NCBI GenBank assembly: GCA_900095095.1
Contig: FMBT01000424.1
Span: forward strand, 1-64,000
Source: Fragilariopsis cylindrus CCMP1102
Lineage: Eukaryota; Bacillariophyta; Bacillariophyceae; Bacillariales; Bacillariaceae
Length of the DNA stretch: 64,000 bases
Reading direction: 5' to 3'
The notes under the pieces are model-generated. The model worked only from the letters and a program-made list of their open reading frames with translations, was not told the DNA's origin and searched no databases. This document shows, piece by piece, positions 36,042-48,805 of this stretch. A program made the translations under genes and the position numbers. Numbering within the stretch: the first letter of the stretch is position 1; each line of letters starts with the position of its first letter.

Positions 36042-38666
36042 GATGATGATATATTAAACTAAATATGAATTGTCAGATAGCTGAGCTGAGCTGAGGTATC
36101 GTTCCTAGTGTGTGTTGTCTTTTTTGATTTGATTGGTGTTGTTTAGCTACCGTATTCTACCAAGCTACCGTAGACTAAGGTCTCTTGTTATCTAAAAAAA
36201 TTCCGACAACAACTCCGTTGCTATCTATCTTTATGTTTGGGGTTTTGGTCGTCGTCGTCGTCTCGAGTTGTTTGACTTGACTCGAGCTGATAAAAGGATT
36301 GACGGTTTGTGATAGGAGACTAGTAAGTTAGCAGTAGAGCCAACTCCTTCCAAATTCAAACTACGTCGACGGAAGTGTTGCGCCGTTTTAAAGAAAAGAG
36401 GAATGACAGAAGAAAACAAAAATATATATTGATTGGAGTGTTAGTTGAGTGAGTCCAGTCGAGTCGTTCGCATTGAATTAAAGCATTCTTCTAATACACA
36501 TGAACGTTGTTGTATGTTTGTACCCTAACGCGATACTACTACGATGCACTACTGCTTGTGCGTGAACATTTTTTTGTGCGCTTCATTTGTTTTGTTTTAT
36601 CCGTTTGTTAATTCAATTGACAAGAGCAAACAGCCAACACTTCAACCGTAAAATAACGTCCAAAAGCGAGGTGAGATAAATTTAGAGATCGGTTTTTTTT
36701 GCTGTCTCTATTATTTGTATCATACTGCTAAATCATACCAAGCTGTACTATAGTCCCACATGACACAATGCTTTTGTAATATCTTGAAGAATATCATCAT
36801 TCATCAATGCATCATTCATCAATGCATCATCCATCATAACTCTGCTTTTAAAAGTAAACTGTACTACTTTTATTGTTGAACAGGGTGTAGTGTGTAGGTT
36901 ATATAGAAGTAGTAGAGTAATAATAGTGGTGATGTGCCATTTTCTCAATTAGAACTGAATCAACTTTTCCTATTATGTTACAGATTTCTGCCTTATTTGT
37001 GTATAATTCACTGCATGATGATACCTTTTTTAAATAATGCACCTCCTAGACATCCTTTCTATCACAATGATAGGAATAATAAGAATGATGATGAAATGAA
37101 TAATGTGCATTTAGATAGTCCCATATTTGACTACAGCAAATAAGCTTAAAACAAAACCTTTCTACACCAAACATGCTTGATTACAGTAGTACATTGCTAC
37201 TCCCTTTCTTCCACAGCATCTTCTTGTAGTTTGCAAGCAGTGTTGGTGATTGGTGTATGTTCAGCTCTAGCTATAGCTCTAGCTATAGCTAATGATGATG
37301 ATGATGATGATGATGATGTACGCACAGTAGTAGTTGAATGCCTACTGATGATATATAAGATACCATAAGAGAATGGTATGTGGGTTGGTGGGTGGATGTG
37401 CATCCTTGTTCTCATCTTCTTCTTCTTTCTAAATTATATGTGCTGGTATAAGTGCTATAATGTAGTATCTTTGTTTTAGGAGTGTAATTTGTTTCAAGCC
37501 GTTGGTATGGTGGTAGTATACATAATCTTGTCACGTGTCATGTATTTATATCATGTACTTAAGAAAGCTTGGAAGATGACACATAGTAATTCCAAGAATG
37601 GTGAGGTAATGTTATGTAACCAACTTACTGAAACAGCAAGACTTGTAGAAGACTTGTAAAAGACATATTGATGTGATGGCGAAAGGAAGCCATAAAAATA
37701 AGAGATGTGGGTATGCTCAGGAGCATAGAGGTTGTGGTACTTCTTTCTGCTATTATTTCAGAATACCAATAATAATAGGATTATGAGCTGCCCAGCTGCC
37801 CAGCAACAATGCTTGCAATCAGAGGAATTAGTGTAACACCAAGTATGCAGCTACAGAAAAGAATTGCAAATATGTAGAGCCTGGATACATGCAATACCTC
37901 CAGTACCAATTTGAATGGTCAGACTCAACTATCAATAGTATAGCATGGAAAATCTTCCAAACTTCAGTACAACAAATAAGATGCACATTTTAATCACAAA
38001 GATATGCAATGACCTCTTGCCAACGTCTGAGGAGGCACTATAGAAGAGGAAGTATCAAGCACATGATACTTGCCTACTAGATTATGCCAACACAAGGAGA
38101 CCCATAATCACATCGTCCGCTGCAAATCACCATCATAATATATCAAGAGAAGGACTAAGTTATGCTAAGCACACATCAAAGGAGGCTAGAATACTTGGAA
38201 ACATAATTTCTGATTTCAGAATCTTTGCTCATATGTTGTGCTTTTTTAATGTCATTAGGCGCAGTACAAATGGTGGTAGTAATTATATAGTCTTTTCATT
38301 CCATAGCATTTCCATAGCATTCCGTCCTACATCATCACAGGAAAATATGTAGGGGAGTATGCATGGGAGGTTTGCACAACCATTGTTGTGTCATGATGTT
38401 GTGTGCGTATGTTGTGTGAACACAAATGAGACACTTTGTTGTTTATTCATCAACCACAGGAACAAAAAAATTGTAGGAGGCACACATAATGATTGTGCAC
38501 CCAACCTATCTGGTGCTGTCCTCTGCAACCCTTCCATATGAGATATCTTGTTGTTCATTTCTAGTCAAAATCTTGCTGTTGTTATTTTATAAGTAATAAA
38601 CACACCATTCCACACTACATATAGTAAGATTATATAGCCCAAAACACAGCTCTTCATTATCTTTAT
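36042..38666. other. Intergenic, about 2.6 kb, no supported gene
   Basis: Begins with the 5' region of the formin. Contains a 15-bp direct repeat (ATCATTCATCAATGC) near 36799-36828, a GAT run at about 37293-37315, and a reverse-oriented copy of the 192-bp repeat family at 38418-38575 just before the transposon. Two 60-70-codon frames at 36934-37368 look random. Confidence 0.5.
38418..38575 (-). repeat. Dispersed, inverted copy of the ~192-bp repeat of 14.3 kb
   Basis: The reverse complement reads 'AGAAATGAACAACAAGATAT', then 'GGGTTGCAGAGGACAGCACC', 'AGATAGGTTGGGTGCAC' and 'ATGTGTGCCTCCTACAA'. This is the order seen in the units at 14334-14810, with a central deletion of the 'CCACATAGTGTACTAG' part. 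Confidence 0.75.
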
Positions 38667-38684
38667 TTAACAGCATTCAAGCTA

Positions 38685-38702
38685 TGGCGCCCCGCGGGGC
38701 GC
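38685..38702. repeat. Subterminal palindrome of the piggyBac element
   Basis: The sequence GGCGCCCCGCGGGGCGCC is its own reverse complement. The equivalent place in the small relative at 62689-63281 holds GGCTCTCAGCCGAGAGCC, with 7-bp arms, a different sequence and the same pairing. Confidence 0.9.
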
Positions 38703-39265
38703 CACTTTTTGGGGTCAATTTTTTGTAGGGGCATATTTCCCTCAAAAAATGGACTTATACCCCCCTATTGAGACACAGTACATCTCCGTTCAAAGACACG
38801 TGCTTTCTTATTAAGTTAAAATAACTCCCAGTGGGTAAGTATGGGGTCTTACTACTCCGGCAGCTGCAGTCCTAAATAAAATTCGGAAGAGCATGTGTTC
38901 AAATATAGAGAGTCGAAAAACGTGCCGGGCAACCCTCTTTTTGGTCAATATTATTATGTGACTCACACCCAAGATTCAAAATTTCAAAAATGAACCAAGT
39001 TTTAAAAAAAAGAAGGAGTCAACGCATCAAAAATATGAGTCAAATGGTCAGTCTTGTAAACTTTTGGGAAAATAACTAGTAAAATTTACTAACAAATCCT
39101 CTTTTTCAACGAAATATTTCAAATTTTCATACTAAGTAACTACTAGCTTTGAATATTTAGTCACTAGCTATTTTCGTCAACTTTACCACGCATTTTACGT
39201 ATTTTCATATTATTACAAAGCCACACCCAATATAATCAAAATATTTGGAGTAAAATGGCAATAAA

Positions 39266-41718
39266 ATGGCTCCTAGAAGCGCCCGAATTAGTTTAGAATG
39301 GGCCAAATCATTAGTAGGACTGTCTATGAAGGTCCCTGATTACTGGTGGGATGGTTGCAAAGGCTATAGGCTAAATGATGGGGTAATTGATTCATACGAT
39401 ATTGTTGAACAAAAATGGAATTTGTTATTAAACAGTAGAGATGACAATGATAGATATCTTATGAATTATACTGCTGTTTCTACCTATGCAGATAGCGACT
39501 CGTCCACTATTGATGAGTACCAGCTTCCATTCGCTGAAATCTATGATGGAGATGATATCATCGATGCTAATAATGGAGTAAGGTATTTTCGAACACCTCC
39601 TTCTGAATGGAGTAAAGTTGAGTTGGAAGATGGTGTTAATGAAGGTGGAAGGACAATAGATCCGATTGAATGGACTGGAGAGAAGGAGGAGCCCGTAAAT
39701 ATAACTGATGAGGAGATCGAATCATTAAAAGACAGTGATGGAGAGATCAGGTATGAGAAAGTTTTTGAATGGCTTCTTCCAAGGTTTGGTGAAGACAACA
39801 ATGAAACTTATTTGATTGGCAAGCTGCAAGAATGAGGAATTATATGAGAAAGAAAGAGGTTGAAGATGGATGGAAACCGAAATACTATCAAGGAGATGAT
39901 ACAATTCAACCTAATCATGTGGCAAGATTCTATGGTTCATTGCTTGCTAAGATGCTAACTGGTAGTCGATCGATTAATCAAATGTTTTGTACAAGAGAAA
40001 TCTTCAATGCAGTACCACCTATTCAAGAATCAATGCCAAAGAATGCTTTGGAAGAATGACTAGCTGTCTGCACTACAGTGACGATTGGGATTCATGGGAG
40101 ATGGGATTGGGATGAGTGTATGATGATCCAAAAGTTATGGCACCACCACACACAGCAAGACATAGAGTGAAACATGGAATATTAGAAGATTGCTATATTC
40201 AGGTATGTATATGTTTGTTGTTGTTGTTGTTGTTTCGAATCGATTACTAACCTACCCTCCTTCTTCTTCTTCTTCTTACAAGCGATGGCAGTACTGTGTC
40301 AACCCATCAAGATGGATTACAACTGATGAAAGTCGAATTGCAGGATGGTATCATAGTTGTATGACTATAGGACCAGACCCCAAACCAATTCGAACTGGGG
40401 CTACTCTTCATACTGTCTGCATTACTCAAGGTCCTCTCAGCTCATACAAGCTGTATGCTAGAGTCTATGGTGGTAAAGATGATCAAGATATGAATGTACA
40501 TCACAGCATACTGTTAAGAGGGCTAAGATGGTATCACTCTATGATTTTATGCTTGAATCCTTTAAACATAAAGGACATTGTGTTGTAATGGACTCTGCAT
40601 ACATGAGTGATGCTATGGCTCAAATCGGTCGAAACCATTGGGGTATTAATATGGTTGGTACTTGTCAATCGGATCGGACAGGGGCTGGAAAGCTTGGCAA
40701 GGCTGATGTCAAAGCAAAGGAAGTTGTTATTGGTAGTCATGAGTCTCTTATGTACCAACACAACACCAAGCCATTGCTTTATACTGTTTGGGGAGACAAC
40801 AACTTTGTCAAGACGCTTTCGAATTTCCATTCACCAGTTGTAGTGAGAGGTGGAATGAAAAGGAAGAAAAGAAATAGAAGCACCAAGAGAAGAGATAGAG
40901 AGTTTACTGATGTTGATTGTCCTATTCAACAAAAGGATTACTGTGAGACATATCATTTGATTGATAAAGGCAATGGTGCTGAAGCCAAGTATGATCTCTC
41001 TACTGAATCGCATTTGCATGGTTGGTCCCCCAAGTTAGCAGCCAGATATTTCAATATGAATATTAATAATGCCTACAAGATTCATTGTTATCTGTTTAAG
41101 AAGCATCATCCAACCAAAATTGTAATGCCCTTGAAAGAATGCATACATAATTTGACACACTCTCTTCTACAAAGAGGTGATACTATGAGGAAGCGAGGGG
41201 GTGGAGCTCCACCCAAAGCGACCAAGGATATTACTACTTCATCGTCTGTGGATGGAAGAAAAGTTAGATCTGATTCTGTTAGACAACCATTCACCTCCCC
41301 TACTGCAACAGTAACTGGTACACCCCAAACCCCAGTGTCTGGTTTAGATCGCAGGACTCTCCAGTATCGACAAGTTGCTTTTAAACGTCGAAAGGAAAGC
41401 CAGCCTGGAAGGAGTCATATATCGATTCCAGTGGTTGTAAAGGGTAATAGGGCTACATCTTATTGCAAGTACAACAAATGCCCTGGTAAGAATACTGGAG
41501 CAAAGAGAAAAAAACCCTATAGGTCAAAGTATGCATGTGAAGAGTGTGGTTTGGAGAAGGGAATCGATTTTTGGCTTTGCAATTCTACCAAGAGTGTGGA
41601 TGGAACTTTGGTTGTAGTTGATTGTCACACAGCATATCATGTGCAAAAGAAATTATATACAGCACCATCACCAGTGAGTACTGCTGAAAGTAGTATTATA
41701 TCCGAGCTAACAGAGTAG
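39266..41718 (+). pseudogene. piggyBac-family transposase, interrupted
   Basis: The segments join up in the order of a DDE_Tnp_1_7 (piggyBac) transposase. The N-terminal part runs from 39266 ('DYWWDGCKGYRLNDGVIDSY'). Then 'MRNYMRKKEVEDGWKPKYY' (39832 on) and a GT-AG intron at 40203-40282. The catalytic core has 'ITTDESRIAGWYHS' (first Asp), 'GHCVVMDSAYMSD' (second Asp) and 'YHLIDKGNGAEAKYDL' (probable third Asp), followed by 'GWSPKLAARYFNMNINNAY'. A C-terminal Cys/His cluster 'CKYNKCPGKN', 'CEECGLEKG', 'DCHTAYH' resembles the zinc-binding end of the family. The frame is lost near 39810 and 40057, an in-frame stop occurs near 40116, and the frame shifts again near 40500, so no intact protein is made from this copy. 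Confidence 0.88.
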
Positions 41719-42196
41719 TAGATACTTAACCAGGTAATATATAACCTCTGTTTAATGGAGATCATGTCCGTTATCTTCTTTTTTACTGTAGTTGAGAGGA
41801 AGACCACATACTATTAGCATGTGTGTTGATACTCGTATATTTCCCATTATCAATCTTGATTCGAACGAAAATCACTGCTATTTAGCGCGTGTTAATTTAG
41901 CGCGCTTTATGGTTTATGTACTCAAATCCGTTGCTTCACTTCAAGGTGATAAAATCTTCCACAGTTATTGGTTTAACTGGTTGAAAAGATAATATTATTA
42001 ACTGAGGTCACTGGTTCGAGTCGATCTAGCGCCATCTTACAGGCTGAATGATTTTGTATTTATCTAGCAATCAACCAGTGAAAATTCGCTATATTTTCTA
42101 AGTTAAATTATTTTTTTTGGAAAAATAACCCGTGATTTAACTAGCAATTTTTTTAATAAAAAGACGAAAAAATCCTTATAGCTTGAATGCTGTTAA

Positions 42197-42487
42197 GTAA
42201 TTATTTCCGACAAACGAGAAATTCAATTAGTAGATCTAAAAAAATTACGTTTCGTTACAAAATGTAATGAGTCGAGTGAGTCAGTCATACAATATGATGA
42301 AGACAGCACCTATTATTATCATCTCTCTTTCTCTGAACTCTGAACTAGATATATTATTATAGCTAGTAGGGATTTTCTATCTTCTGTATCTAGCTGCTAG
42401 GGATTTTTCCGTACCTTCTCATGCCGAGAGGCGAGCGACAAAGAAGTCTGTAGTAGTCGTCGAAGTCGATATTACTTTTGCTTGATA
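42197..42487. other. Probable promoter and 5' leader of the glycosyltransferase gene
   Basis: 291 bp between the right transposon end and the GT92 start codon. It contains a direct repeat with 'TATC..CTAG..GCTAGGGATTTT' near 42345-42405. The transposon sits less than 300 bp upstream of the gene. Confidence 0.4.
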
Positions 42488-45400
42488 ATGGCGAAGAAGT
42501 ATAACCAGACGATACATGTTTCTTCTTTCGACGTTAACAATAAGAAAGGCGCTACGAAAAGCAACACGAAAACGAAAAGCAATAAACCACGCAACAAAGA
42601 CAATAATTCGTTTCGACGATATGTATTATACTTCTTCGTTGTTGTGATCGTATTCCTGCCACCATATTATATTCATTTGGATTATTTACCTACAAAAGAA
42701 TCATCAGAAATCGGACACGGACCACCACCACGTTCGCAACAGCCAACAATAATTGAACAACATTTGGAATTATTCAAGAACAACAACAACACAACAACAA
42801 CAACAACAACGACAACATCTCAACAATCTCAACAATCTCAACAACAATCTCAACAATCTCAACAATCTCAACACGACGACCCTACGACCGCACAGACACT
42901 CGCACATACGGATATAACAACGAATGTTGGCGACATAAAGAATGAAAATGATATATCTACAACAACTGCAGCAATGTCAACCGCCAATCACAATAATCTT
43001 GTTTTGACTGCATATTTGGAGCCACCGGGATCTGTATTTCTGACAGAAAAAAGAAAAGAAGATGATAACATTGTATTGATACGGAATACATCGGCATCAA
43101 TCCTTCGATCGGTGACATTTCCAGATACGAATAATTGTTCGACTTTGATGCAAAATTTTCCAATTGATAATTTTCCATTAGAAGATCCATATCTTCCATG
43201 GATACATGATTACTTTCATTCGTTAGATGGGAAACATATTCAATTTGTTGCTCAGAATCGACGGAAATGTGATACCGGAGTTGATCATAATCAAACTATG
43301 AAGTTTTGGGAACCACAAGTTAGTCTATTTCAAAAAATACCTATTGTTGTTGAAGAAATAACAACAAATGTTCAACAACAAAATCAGACTGCTGGAATAG
43401 CAGCAGCAGCAGCAACAACAGCAGAAACAAACTATCGATTAGCTACGTCATTTCAGGAAGCTACTCATAATGCTACACGATTTCAGTGTCGATTCCATCA
43501 TGGAAATATCACAATTACTACGCTTTCTGTATTTCCATTTGATTACGAATTTGTTACATGGAGGAAGGGGGAACATTCAATGTACGACACGAAAGGGAGA
43601 GACAATGGGTTGTTCTGGTTGAGTCAATTAATGTTCTCTTGTCCTGTACCGAGTGAATTCCAATCTTTGTTATTGTTGCAATCATCTGAATCAGAATCAG
43701 AATCGTCAACTACTACTACTGCTAATAATAATAATAATGGTAATAATAATAATAATTATAGTAAGGCTTACTATGAGCAACCCGCACTGTATGTTGATTT
43801 GATTCCTATACGGATCCCGCCTCGACAGCAAGATTATCTTTTGACATATGAACAAACTGGTCTGAAGAAATTTAAAACGAACAAACAAATAGATCTTACA
43901 AAATTATTTGGTAGTAGGTATGTTATTCCTCCAATGGATGACGCTGGTAGATGGCAAAATTTACCGATTTGTCGACGTCATGATCGTCGTCGTAATTTTG
44001 ATTCGCATGAACGAGTACAAGACCAGAAACAATCAACTATTAATGCTAAAACAAATCATTCTACAATAAAAAGAGAAGAAAAGCCGTACCGGCTAGTGGC
44101 CTGTACGTGGACTTCATCGTCTTACTCCCGTCGAGGTGACGAGGATAATATTTCAGATAGTGCTCAACGCTTGAGAGAGTGGATTCAATTTCATTTGATG
44201 GTGGGTGTTGATCATTGTGAGTACAATCCTCTTATTATGTCGTCATTATATAAGTATACTAACTAATATCGTGTAATCTTACCCTAAATGTCATTGTCCA
44301 ACCCGATCTAATTTGTATTTGTCTCATTATAATTTTCTTCTTCTTCTTCTTCTTTTTTTCCGGTTCTTTATTGGGTACATTCAGTGTATATTTACGACAA
44401 TACAGACACAGCTACAAGAAATGGAACTCTATCTGATGTTTATTCTGTAGTAAAATCCTTTAACACAGATCGACTAACATATCATGCCTGGCCATGCAAA
44501 GTTTGCAATAATGTGCGTTACAATCATTGTTGCTGTTGTTGTTGTTAATAATTTTAGAACCAACTTGCAGTATTAATCATATGACTATCGAAGAATAAAA
44601 GAAATAAAGCAAAATAAATATGTGATCCACTCAACTCTCATGTACATTGTTATTCATATGATTTTTCCTTTCTTTCTTTTTCCAGAATCGACCGGCTCAC
44701 AAAAGTCCAGGCGAACGGTCTAGTCAATATGCTGCGGAAAGTTCCTGTCGTGAGCGATACGGAGAACTCACCGAATGGCTCACCTTCATAGATACAGATG
44801 AGTATATGGTAAGTAATTGGTATTTTGTAGTACAATTTCATCCATAGATATTTTGAATTCCAAAGATCAATTTTAACTTTATGTGTTGTATCTTACTGTA
44901 TTTACACGTTATAGGTTCCCATGAAACAAAACAAGGATGGTGAATATAGTTGGTATCCTGTCTTGGATGAAATGGATAGTATGAGTATAAATATTATGAA
45001 GTTCCGATCAAGTAGAGGGAAGCCGCGAATTGAATTAACAGAGTAAGGAAAGATGGCTCAATATCAGTTTGTCGTTTGTATTATTATTGTTATCACTTGG
45101 CTTAATTTTACTTATTTTCCTGTCTTCTACTATATATAGAAACCTAGAGGACCAATCAGTATGTGTCGACCCTAAGAAAGTTGAAAAGAGAAAGGCTAAT
45201 ATTACTACAGAACCGTGCGTTGGTCCGATGAGAAATAAAACTTTTCTGCAAGTATATAACTGCGAGTACATTCCTCCACCCAAACCAGATCGCTTTAAAC
45301 GGGCCATGAAACAAATATATCGTCCTTCGTACGTTTTAAGTCACTATGTGCATTATTCCACCGTGACTACCGATATGGACCAATCGTATAGCAGTTTTAA

Positions 45401-45740
45401 GCTAATATATCCTGATAAAGAGTACATGGCAAATATCCACAAACATAACAGACATTGGGAAAAGAAAAACCCTGAAATGTTTATGGATGAGACTCAAGGT
45501 GTATTGGTTCATACACGGAGTGTTTTGCCTCTCGAAACGACACGACGCTCAGGAGAGTGTCGTGTCGGATCAAAGTTTAGTTGCACGATGGGATTTTTGT
45601 GTGAGGATGATGTCAAGTTTGTCGACGATCTGCACCAAGACAATATCTTCCATAATGCGGATGGAAGTTATTGTAACTGCTGGAACAACAAAGTTATAGA
45701 AGAGATCCTTGTTCCGAAGCTAGAAGCCTTATTATTCTAA
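42488..45740 (+). CDS. GT92 (DUF23) glycosyltransferase, 5 exons
   Basis: Exons 42488-44216, 44385-44512, 44686-44808, 44915-45042 and 45140-45740. All introns are GT-AG and the phases join, giving 902 residues. A type II anchor lies at residues ~45-61 ('[17 protein letters not shown]'), followed by a Gln/Thr-rich stem. The GT92 catalytic signature is spread over exons: 'HLMVGVDH' continuing to 'LYIYDN' (~570-582), then '[15 protein letters not shown]' (~646-660) with the D-x-D-E motif, and '[16 protein letters not shown]' near the end. The family adds galactose or related sugars to glycans in the Golgi; the acceptor is unknown. A TTG-led extension upstream of the ATG at 42488 is not needed. 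No frame break, in contrast to the formin and LRR genes nearby. Confidence 0.88.
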
Positions 45741-45873
45741 TTCTGCAGGACCTTTGATAAAGTAAACTCTACTACGAAGTATAAACCATTAGTTTTGATC
45801 TGTTTCGTTACATCATCTTTCTAAAAGATATTATTATGGTATACAGTATTGTTGTCATGATTTTCACCCAAAT

Positions 45874-48805
45874 TTAATCTTCTAACCTAGGAAGGGCAAG
45901 GAAATTGTCGCCCACCATAGTAGCTGAATTAACATCACCGTCATCAGATTCAACTCTGTGAATATCTCTTTGTTCTTCGCTTTGGCCAGTATTCTCAAAA
46001 TCGTTATAGGACAACTTCATTTCTTCGGTTTCAAACCATCCCCGACCACAAAAGCTTAAGATATTAGGCCATAAGTCAAGAAAAATACCAGCCCCATTCT
46101 GTTCTAGTCTCTTTCCAACCCGTAGGAGTTCCATAATAGCCTTTCGATCGTGTGGAGTGAAAAGCAAGTGATGGTCAGGACTCCAACTTTGTTCTGATTT
46201 CAAAATCAGATCCTTGCATTTGTCTATCGCTTGCTGTGATAAGCAATTCCAAGGTTTCGACGAACTAATAGGTTGAGAAGGAATCATTGATCTCAAGACG
46301 GGGGATGTAACTGGAGAAGTGCTTGTCGATGCTGATGATGACGATCGAGAGCGATTTGGAGTCCCGGGTTCTTCCGGCAGCGGCGGCACAACAATTAGTT
46401 GACGAGCAGCCATAGTTGCTGCTGCTGGTAAGAATCCAAAATGGATTAGAGCACCCGCAGAAGGGGGTGTCCTACTGCGTACAGTAGGACTAACGTCCAC
46501 TCTTGCACCGGCATGAAGTAGTGCTCTTAGTACGTCACTACTTCCTCGCGCTACGGCCACATGAATGGGCAGCCGTCCACTCAAGTCAGGAACTTCCATT
46601 GCAACTTTTGCTTTCGAATGGCCTAAAAGTACATGCGATGCACGTTGGGCATTATAATGAGCACAATAATGCAATGGTGTGTATCCACTAAAACGAGAAT
46701 GGGGATGATTAGGAAGTTGGAAGTGGTATTGATGTTGTGATATATCATCCTGCGGTGGACCTGCACATCGTGCAGACAAATCAGCCCCTCGTTCCAAAAG
46801 TAGTTGAGCAGCCTCCGATGCATCTTCTTGGGCTGCGAAACATAACGGTGTTGCACCACTATTCGCCTTTGAATCTATTTGTGCACCCTTCTCACACAAA
46901 AGTTCAATACACGCAGAGGAGTTGCTGTATGCGGCATCGTGTAGGGGTGACCACCCCGAAGGATGAGCCCGCGCGTTGGGATCAGCGTTGTAGTGCAACA
47001 GAAGAGCAACACATTTCGCTTCATTCTTGAAGGATGCCCAATGAAGAGGTGTATTACCATGTCCGTCAGCACATCCAAAGGGTCTCAAAAATGAATGATT
47101 CGCATAGAGAGAATCATTTCGGAAGGAACAGGATCTGATCAAGGCAGTTTGAGTTGTTTCAAGAATTGGTACATTATCTAAGAGGGAGCATGCAGCTTGA
47201 AGTTCTGAAATTTTCCCTTCATTAACTAAAGCAGTATAGCTTTGGAACTGTTGAAGGACTGAGAGGAAATCAGTATCATATCTGGCATTATCGTTGTTGT
47301 TGTTGTTGTTGATCTTACTTTTCTTCTCTGAGCCAATAATACTCATACTAGTGTTGATATTGTTCATCCTTCCTTCGAAATGTCTAAAACTCATAGTAAT
47401 TGAAGGCGGCGGTCGAGCGGCTAATCGAGGAGGAGGCAAGGACATAGTTGTCAGGGAAGAAGATGTATCCATATCATCAGGCAGGAAAGGGACGGCACAG
47501 TTGTTGTTGTTATTATCAACAGAAGTTTTAATAGTATCGTTGTTATTCTTCTTTCTTTCTGTATCTTTCGTTGCATATTTATGACCCATTTCTAATAAGA
47601 GCGTCAAGCAATTGATTGAGCCATTGCATGCAGCTTCATGAACCATAAGACGACGGAATGCAGTGTGATTAGCTCTACCATCAGCTCCCATAATCAATAA
47701 GAATGCTAACATTAATGGTCTATCCATTGCACATGCCAAATGCAGAATTGTTCCGGACCCAGCTTCACCTCCACCACCATGCGTAGGAAGTGGTGTAGCA
47801 TTTGCAACAGACCCATCAAAAATAGGTGGATCGTTGTTGTTCTCATAACTATTATTATTATTATTATTATTGTTGTCCACAGATGATAATGATGATGATG
47901 ATGATGGAATCATCGAACCAGATTTGTCATAAATGCATAAGTTAGCAGGTGGACGAGAATCTGCTAAACTCGCAGATGCATCCCAGATCAACCGATATAC
48001 ATCTCTCGATACTGTTCCTCCTGTATTACCTGCTGCTGCTGGCTGCTAGTGTTGGTCGACGTCTATTGTTGTCAGTAGTTGTTTGATATTTAGAATTATT
48101 TCGAGTAGAAATGAATGCCGATAGTTGTTGTAGGGTAAAATAATAACGAGAGCTATCATCATTCTGTTGTTGTTGCCTTGCATTATCATTATCATTTATT
48201 ACTATTATTAATGCATCATCCGTTGCTGCGATGAGGATTCCGAATATGATAGATGTTGCAAAAATTCATCTATTTTTTCTTCTGCAATTGGGTAGGAAAG
48301 CGAAGCGAAACGAAGTGATTGTATCATATTATATTATATTATATTATATTATATATCATAAGACATTCTTTTTGTGTGAGAAAAGTATGTATCAAAGAAA
48401 GATATAATAAACAAAAGATCCGATCATGATTTTCGATCAACTCAACTCAACTGTACTCCACTGATACACAAGTATTGTTCAGTATTATACTGTTATATGT
48501 ATATAGTACGTACCTGACTTTGTCATAGAATCTTGTTGTTGTCTTGCCCATCTTGATTTCATAGAAATATAAGATAATATAGAATCACGAGCATTCTCTG
48601 CAAAAATCTGCATTAATCCATTGTAATCTTTTTCAACAACAGCTTGAAAAATTTGATGAGGAGGAGTAAGATTTAAATTTAAGTGCTGCTGCTGCTGCTG
48701 CTCATTATTCTGTGCCTGCATCATCTGTTGTTGTTCGCCATTTCCATTAGTACTTGTATCATCAATATCGAAGGTACCTGTAGACGACGACGACATCATC
48801 ATCAT
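45874..48805 (-). CDS. Ankyrin-repeat protein, 2 exons
   Basis: Exon 1 runs from the ATG at 48805 to 48514, where GTACGT begins the intron. It encodes 'PPHQIFQAVVEKDYNGLMQI'. Exon 2 ends at a stop at 45874 and begins within a CAG-rich stretch at about 48030-48050; several AG positions there keep the frame, so the acceptor is approximate. The protein is ~810 residues. Ankyrin repeats are clear: 'GTILHLACAMDRPLMLAFLL', 'GNTPLHWASFKNEAKCVALL', 'GWSPLHDAAYSNSSACIELL', 'GATPLCFAAQEDASEAAQLL', 'GYTPLHYCAHYNAQRASHVL' and 'GRLPIHVAVARGSSDVLRAL'. The C-terminus 'AGIFLDLWPNILSFCGRGWF' is a short conserved-looking tail. It is presumably a protein-interaction scaffold, probably cytosolic or nuclear; partner unknown. 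Convergent with the GT92 gene, 133 bp apart. Confidence 0.85.
48326..48356. repeat. (TTATA)n microsatellite in the ankyrin-gene intron
   Basis: About five ATATT units within the intron of the ankyrin-repeat gene. Confidence 0.85.

Larger units (their letters stand above)
38667..42196 (+). mobile_element. piggyBac-type DNA transposon, complete ends, decayed transposase
   Basis: The element is bounded by TTAA at 38667-38670 and TTAA at 42193-42196, the target typical of piggyBac. Reading inwards, both ends give TTAACAGCATTCAAGCTAT, a perfect 19-nt terminal inverted repeat including the TTAA. Total length is 3,530 bp. A perfect 18-nt palindrome GGCGCCCCGCGGGGCGCC follows the left repeat at 38685-38702, then a G/C-rich conserved strip to about 38817. 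The interior carries a piggyBac-family transposase (39266-41718) on the plus strand. The perfect terminal repeats point to a fairly recent insertion, whereas the transposase has several frame breaks. This copy was probably moved by another transposase source or has decayed since. Confidence 0.92.

Noticed and set aside
42482-42487. TTG-led upstream start for the GT92 gene
   Set aside because: A non-ATG start is unneeded in a eukaryotic gene; the ATG six bases downstream is in frame.
45874-47991. Single-exon ankyrin gene starting at a TTG
   Set aside because: An upstream exon with an ATG (48805-48514) and a good GT donor joins in phase, so the two-exon model is better.
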